In this document: one piece after another, positions 61,423 through 64,000 of the stretch | Position numbering within the stretch: position 1 is the stretch's first letter | Layout: each line of letters starts with the position of its first letter | From: Curtobacterium sp. VKM Ac-1395 | GTDB taxonomy: Bacteria > Actinomycetota > Actinomycetes > Actinomycetales > Microbacteriaceae | Assembly: GCF_015350975.1 (NCBI RefSeq) | Contig: NZ_JADKRX010000005.1 | Span: 342,432-406,431 of the forward strand | Reading direction: 5' to 3' | Length of the DNA stretch: 64,000 nt | Made by a program: the position numbers and the translations under genes | Notes under the pieces: model-generated | The model's input: the letters and a program-made list of their open reading frames with translations, nothing else | Database searches by the model: none | Told to the model about the DNA's origin: nothing

Positions 61423-62079
61423 CTAGAACTGCTCGCCGGTCGGGTCCTGCGCGGTCCGGTCGATGAGGTCGTCGCCGCCGAGCGGCTCACCCTCCCAGTC
61501 GACCAGGCGCCAGCCGTCGGCCGTGGAGCCCTCGAGCTCGACGACGCCGGTGTTCTCCAGGTGCCGCCGTGAGCCGAGGTCGTTCGGCACGTTCTGCGCC
61601 GTCGTCGCGGCCCAGATCCGGATCGCGGCCCCGTGGCTGAACACGGCGACGACGTCCGCGCCGCTCGCCTCGACCTGGGCGATCGCGTCGTCGTAGCGGT
61701 CGAAGAAGTCCTCGCCGGTCTCGGCGCCGGCCATCCGGGCCTCGCGCTCCCCGGACGCCCAGGCGTAGCACGTGGCCAGGTAGCGCTGCACGGAGGTCTG
61801 GTCGCGCTTGCCCTGCAGGTCGCCGGCCTCGATCTCGCGGAGGCCCGGCAGCACCGCGGGCTCGAGGCCGAGCGCCTCCGCCAGCGGCGCCGCGGTCAGC
61901 TGCGTCCGGAGCATCGACGACACGAAGACCCGCTCGATGCCGCGCTCGGCGAGGGCCGCCGGCAGCGCCTCGGCCTGCTGCTGCCCGAGCTCGGTGAGTC
62001 CGGGGCCTGGGACCTCGGCGTCGAGGACGCCGGTCACGTTGGCGGGAGTCTGGCCGTGTCGGATCAGCAGCAGTCGCAT
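61423..62079 (-). CDS. Histidine phosphatase superfamily protein
   Basis: A 218-residue phosphoglycerate-mutase-like phosphatase. The catalytic LIRHGQT is at ~5-11 and the second His in VFSHGAAIRIW (~147). It has the E-x-x-x-G-D-L-x-G block (IEAGDLQGKRDQ) of broad phosphatases. Likely a small-molecule phosphatase; the substrate is unknown. ATG at 62079. Confidence 0.9.
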   Translation of the reverse strand: MRLLLIRHGQTPANVTGVLDAEVPGPGLTELGQQQAEALPAALAERGIERVFVSSMLRTQLTAAPLAEALGLEPAVLPGLREIEAGDLQGKRDQTSVQRYLATCYAWASGEREARMAGAETGEDFFDRYDDAIAQVEASGADVVAVFSHGAAIRIWAATTAQNVPNDLGSRRHLENTGVVELEGSTADGWRLVDWEGEPLGGDDLIDRTAQDPTGEQF

Positions 62080-62162
62080 GCAGCCACCCTACGGAGGCGC
62101 GTGTGTCGGTGCCGCCCGGCCGGCCGGACGCGCCCCCACCGGCGGCCCCCTACGATCGGGCC

Positions 62163-62699
62163 ATGGCGATCGAACCCGACACGAAGAACTGGACCTGGGT
62201 CATCGAGACCCCGTGCACCGACTGCGGCTACGACGGCAGCGCGACGACGATCCGCGACGTGCCCGGCATCGTCGAGGCGAACGCCACGGGCTGGCCCGGG
62301 GCACTGCTCCGCGAGGACGCCCGGCAGCGCCCGGACGAGCACACCTGGTCCACGCTCGAGTACGCCGCCCACGTGCGCGACGTCCACGCGATGATGACCG
62401 AACGCCTCACGCTCATGCTCACCGAGGACGCCCCCACCTTCCCGAACTGGGACCAGGACGCCACCGCGGTCGAGGACCGGTACGCCGAGCAGGACCCGGC
62501 CACCGTCGCCCGCGAGCTCGGCGCTGCCGCCCACCGCGCCGCCGTGGCCTTCGACGAGGTCCGTGACGACCAGCTCGAGCGCACCGGGCTCCGCTCGGAC
62601 GGCAGCACCTTCACGGTCGCGACCCTCGCCGTCTACTACGCGCACGACCCGGTGCACCACCTCTGGGACGTCCGCCGCACCCACACCGACCAGATGTAG
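62163..62699 (+). CDS. DinB-like family protein
   Basis: A 178-residue DinB/YfiT-type four-helix protein. The metal-type histidines are in TWSTLEYAAHVRDVHAMMTERL (~63-84) and YYAHDPVHHLWDVRRTH (~157-173), the pattern seen in DinB and mycothiol-dependent (MDMPI-like) proteins. It may be a thiol transferase using mycothiol; that is inference. ATG at 62163. It is convergent with the SorC gene that follows. Confidence 0.85.
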   Translation: MAIEPDTKNWTWVIETPCTDCGYDGSATTIRDVPGIVEANATGWPGALLREDARQRPDEHTWSTLEYAAHVRDVHAMMTERLTLMLTEDAPTFPNWDQDATAVEDRYAEQDPATVARELGAAAHRAAVAFDEVRDDQLERTGLRSDGSTFTVATLAVYYAHDPVHHLWDVRRTHTDQM

Positions 62700-62739
62700 C
62701 CACGAGCGCCGCGCGGGTGCAGTCCGGACCGCCGCCGCG

Positions 62740-63702
62740 TCAGGCCAGCGCGTCGAGCAGTGCCCGTGCGGTCGCCGCGTCCGAGACCAGTTCGTTGACG
62801 AGCCCCCCGCGGACGGCGCCGATGATGCTCGGCACCTTCGCCTCGCCCACGGCCACGCCCACCGCGTGCGGGACCGCCGCCAGGACCTCGCGCGAGGTCC
62901 GCACCATCCGGTCGCTCCCCGGGAACTCGATCGGGGACCCGTCGGGCGCGTAGAAGTTCAGGCAGACGTCGCCGGCGGCCAGGTCGAAGGCCCGGTCCTC
63001 CACGGGGATGCCCCGCGCCAGGGCGTCCCGCGTCGGGGTCGGCGCCCCGATGCCGAGCACGGCGCCCTTCGCCCGACCCCACAGGCCGATGACGTGCTGG
63101 AACGCGGGGTCCTCGTCGAGGGAGGCCCGCATCGCCTCGGACGGGAGCGCCTGCGCGAAGAGGAACGCCGGGATCGCGCCGGAGTGCTCGGCGGCCGTCC
63201 GGGTGATCTCGTTCGTCTGGAACCACGGCATCGGGTCCGCCTGGCCGCCGACGGTCGGGACGAGCTGCACGCCCGGCAGCTGCGGCATCCCCCCGCGGGC
63301 GACGTCGTACACCGTCCGGCCCGAGGACATCAGCACCGCGTCACCGGCGACCAGCGCCATGTCCTCCAGCGCGGCGGCGAGCGGCACGGCGAGGTCCGCA
63401 CCGAGCGTCGTGGTGTGGGTCACGGCGGCGAGGTGCACCGCGTGCAGACCCAGCACGACCTGCAGGCGCTCGGCCAGCGCGACGGTCTCGTCCTGGAACG
63501 GGTCGACGACCTCGATGCGCACGAGTCCGGCACGACGGGCCTCGGCCACGAGCCGCGACACCGTGGGGCGGGAGACCCCGAGCCGTGCGGCGATCTCGAC
63601 CTGGGTGGCGTCCTCGAGGTAGTACATCCGCGCCGCCTGGTACACGGTGTCGAGCGGGAAGCGACTGCGCGCGGAGTCCGGTGCGGGCATCTCGTCGGAC
63701 AT
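62740..63702 (-). CDS. SorC/DeoR-type sugar-binding transcriptional regulator
   Basis: A 320-residue SorC-family regulator, a paralogue of the one next to glpD. The HTH is [46 protein letters not shown] (~20-66), and the sugar-binding domain has [16 protein letters not shown] and [12 protein letters not shown]. It is divergent from a zinc alcohol dehydrogenase gene, so polyol or sugar-alcohol use is its likely control target. ATG at 63702. Confidence 0.9.
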   Translation of the reverse strand: MSDEMPAPDSARSRFPLDTVYQAARMYYLEDATQVEIAARLGVSRPTVSRLVAEARRAGLVRIEVVDPFQDETVALAERLQVVLGLHAVHLAAVTHTTTLGADLAVPLAAALEDMALVAGDAVLMSSGRTVYDVARGGMPQLPGVQLVPTVGGQADPMPWFQTNEITRTAAEHSGAIPAFLFAQALPSEAMRASLDEDPAFQHVIGLWGRAKGAVLGIGAPTPTRDALARGIPVEDRAFDLAAGDVCLNFYAPDGSPIEFPGSDRMVRTSREVLAAVPHAVGVAVGEAKVPSIIGAVRGGLVNELVSDAATARALLDALA

Positions 63703-63741
63703 GCTGCGATCGTAACGCGCTCTCCGTCCAGAAATTGTGTT

Positions 63742-63769
63742 CTGTACATTTGTTCTGTGCGGTGTACAG
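63742..63769. promoter_or_regulatory. Operator-like inverted repeat before the Zn dehydrogenase
   Basis: CTGTACA (63742-63748) and TGTACAG (63763-63769) form a perfect 7-bp inverted repeat with a 14-bp spacer, in the AT-richest part of the divergent gap, which also contains two TTCTGT direct repeats. It probably binds the adjacent SorC regulator, but differs from the TGCACG sites at glpD. Confidence 0.58.
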
Positions 63770-63809
63770 TCGTGGTCGAACCACTGCTGACCAACGGAGG
63801 ACACAGCGC

Positions 63810-64000
63810 ATGTCGACGACGACGGACACCACCACCCCGACGGACACCACCGATTCCGGGATCCCTGCGACGATGCGGGCGGTCGTCGTGCACGGCCCCG
63901 GCGACTACCGCCTCGAGACCCGCCCCGTCCCCACCCCAGGACCCGGGGAACTGCTGCTCCGCACCGACGCCGTCGGGATCTGCGCCTCGGACCTGAAGTG
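63810..64000 (+). CDS. Zinc-dependent alcohol/polyol dehydrogenase, N-terminal part (3' end outside window)
   Basis: The first ~63 residues of a medium-chain zinc dehydrogenase. After a Thr/Asp-rich N-terminal tail comes [42 protein letters not shown], the standard start of sorbitol/threonine-dehydrogenase-type enzymes with the Cys-x-x-D zinc site. The ATG at 63810 has GGAGG 9 bases upstream; an internal ATG at 63873 is where most family members begin, so the Thr-rich extension is unusual. Polyol oxidation fits the SorC neighbour. Confidence 0.85.
   Translation, partial: MSTTTDTTTPTDTTDSGIPATMRAVVVHGPGDYRLETRPVPTPGPGELLLRTDAVGICASDLK

Overview
The window is a very GC-rich stretch of an actinobacterial chromosome. 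Short intergenic gaps, many GTG starts, 4-bp ATGA/GTGA gene overlaps and AGGAGG-type ribosome sites all fit. Gene content (CoaBC, SufS/SufU, Asp23/Gls24-sigma operon, LtrA, UPF0324, an MT0933-like antitoxin, SorC-type polyol regulators) suggests Microbacteriaceae. A Curtobacterium-like plant or soil organism is my guess, not something the sequence proves. No rRNA, tRNA, prophage or CRISPR array was seen.

Layout. 1-4000: end of a KDPG-type aldolase, a D-aminoacylase-like amidohydrolase, ridA and a PIG-V-like membrane glycosyltransferase, with a 14-bp tandem repeat in front of ridA. 4000-12900: housekeeping and oxidoreductase genes (PPOX-like stress protein, LLM flavin monooxygenase, SDR, NRDE protein, coaBC, a DoxX/DUF2071/DUF1810 operon, GntR and MarR regulators). 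13100-19035: a secreted lytic-transglycosylase-like protein, LtrA, a 3-hydroxyacyl-CoA dehydrogenase, a stress operon in which an ECF-like sigma factor lies between Asp23/Gls24-type genes, and a MOSC protein. 19037-20324: a small accessory island made of an IS481-type transposase remnant, a secreted Cys/Gly-rich bacteriocin-like protein and a divergent small membrane protein. 20400-26350: cysE-cysK, a dipeptidase, a UPF0324 exporter and a secreted GH16 enzyme. 26577-30778: a FadR-type regulator facing a pip-like hydrolase / APC permease / formamidase cluster. 30900-44165: mixed metabolism, a MarR/FAD-monooxygenase pair with a clear operator, mntP, arsC, a two-component system, a peroxiredoxin, an isochorismatase and sufS-sufU. 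44300-53030: ClC channel and a galactoside cluster (ROK regulator, ABC binding protein, two permeases, GH36 alpha-galactosidase) without its own ATPase. 53080-57144: corA, a TspO-like protein, a 1.06-kb gene-free repeat array, and alanine dehydrogenase. 57299-64000: AraC regulator, a SorC regulator facing glpD across two operators, a phosphatase, a DinB protein, and a second SorC regulator facing a Zn alcohol dehydrogenase cut off by the window end.

Two repeat systems stand out. First, the same palindrome (arms CGGACGGGAGGC...GCCTCCCGTCCG) recurs at the 3' ends of at least six unrelated genes, once as a perfect 44-bp palindrome, with half copies elsewhere. It behaves like a dispersed terminator/REP family. 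Second, the gap between the TspO-like gene and ald holds a higher-order array: four 75-76-bp A units flanked by CGAGACTCGG, alternating with five B units bounded by GCGACAC/GTGTCGC, some joined into composites by a shared linker, and preceded by a 14-15-bp GC-only tandem repeat. I know of no described element that matches it, and it is the best candidate for something new.
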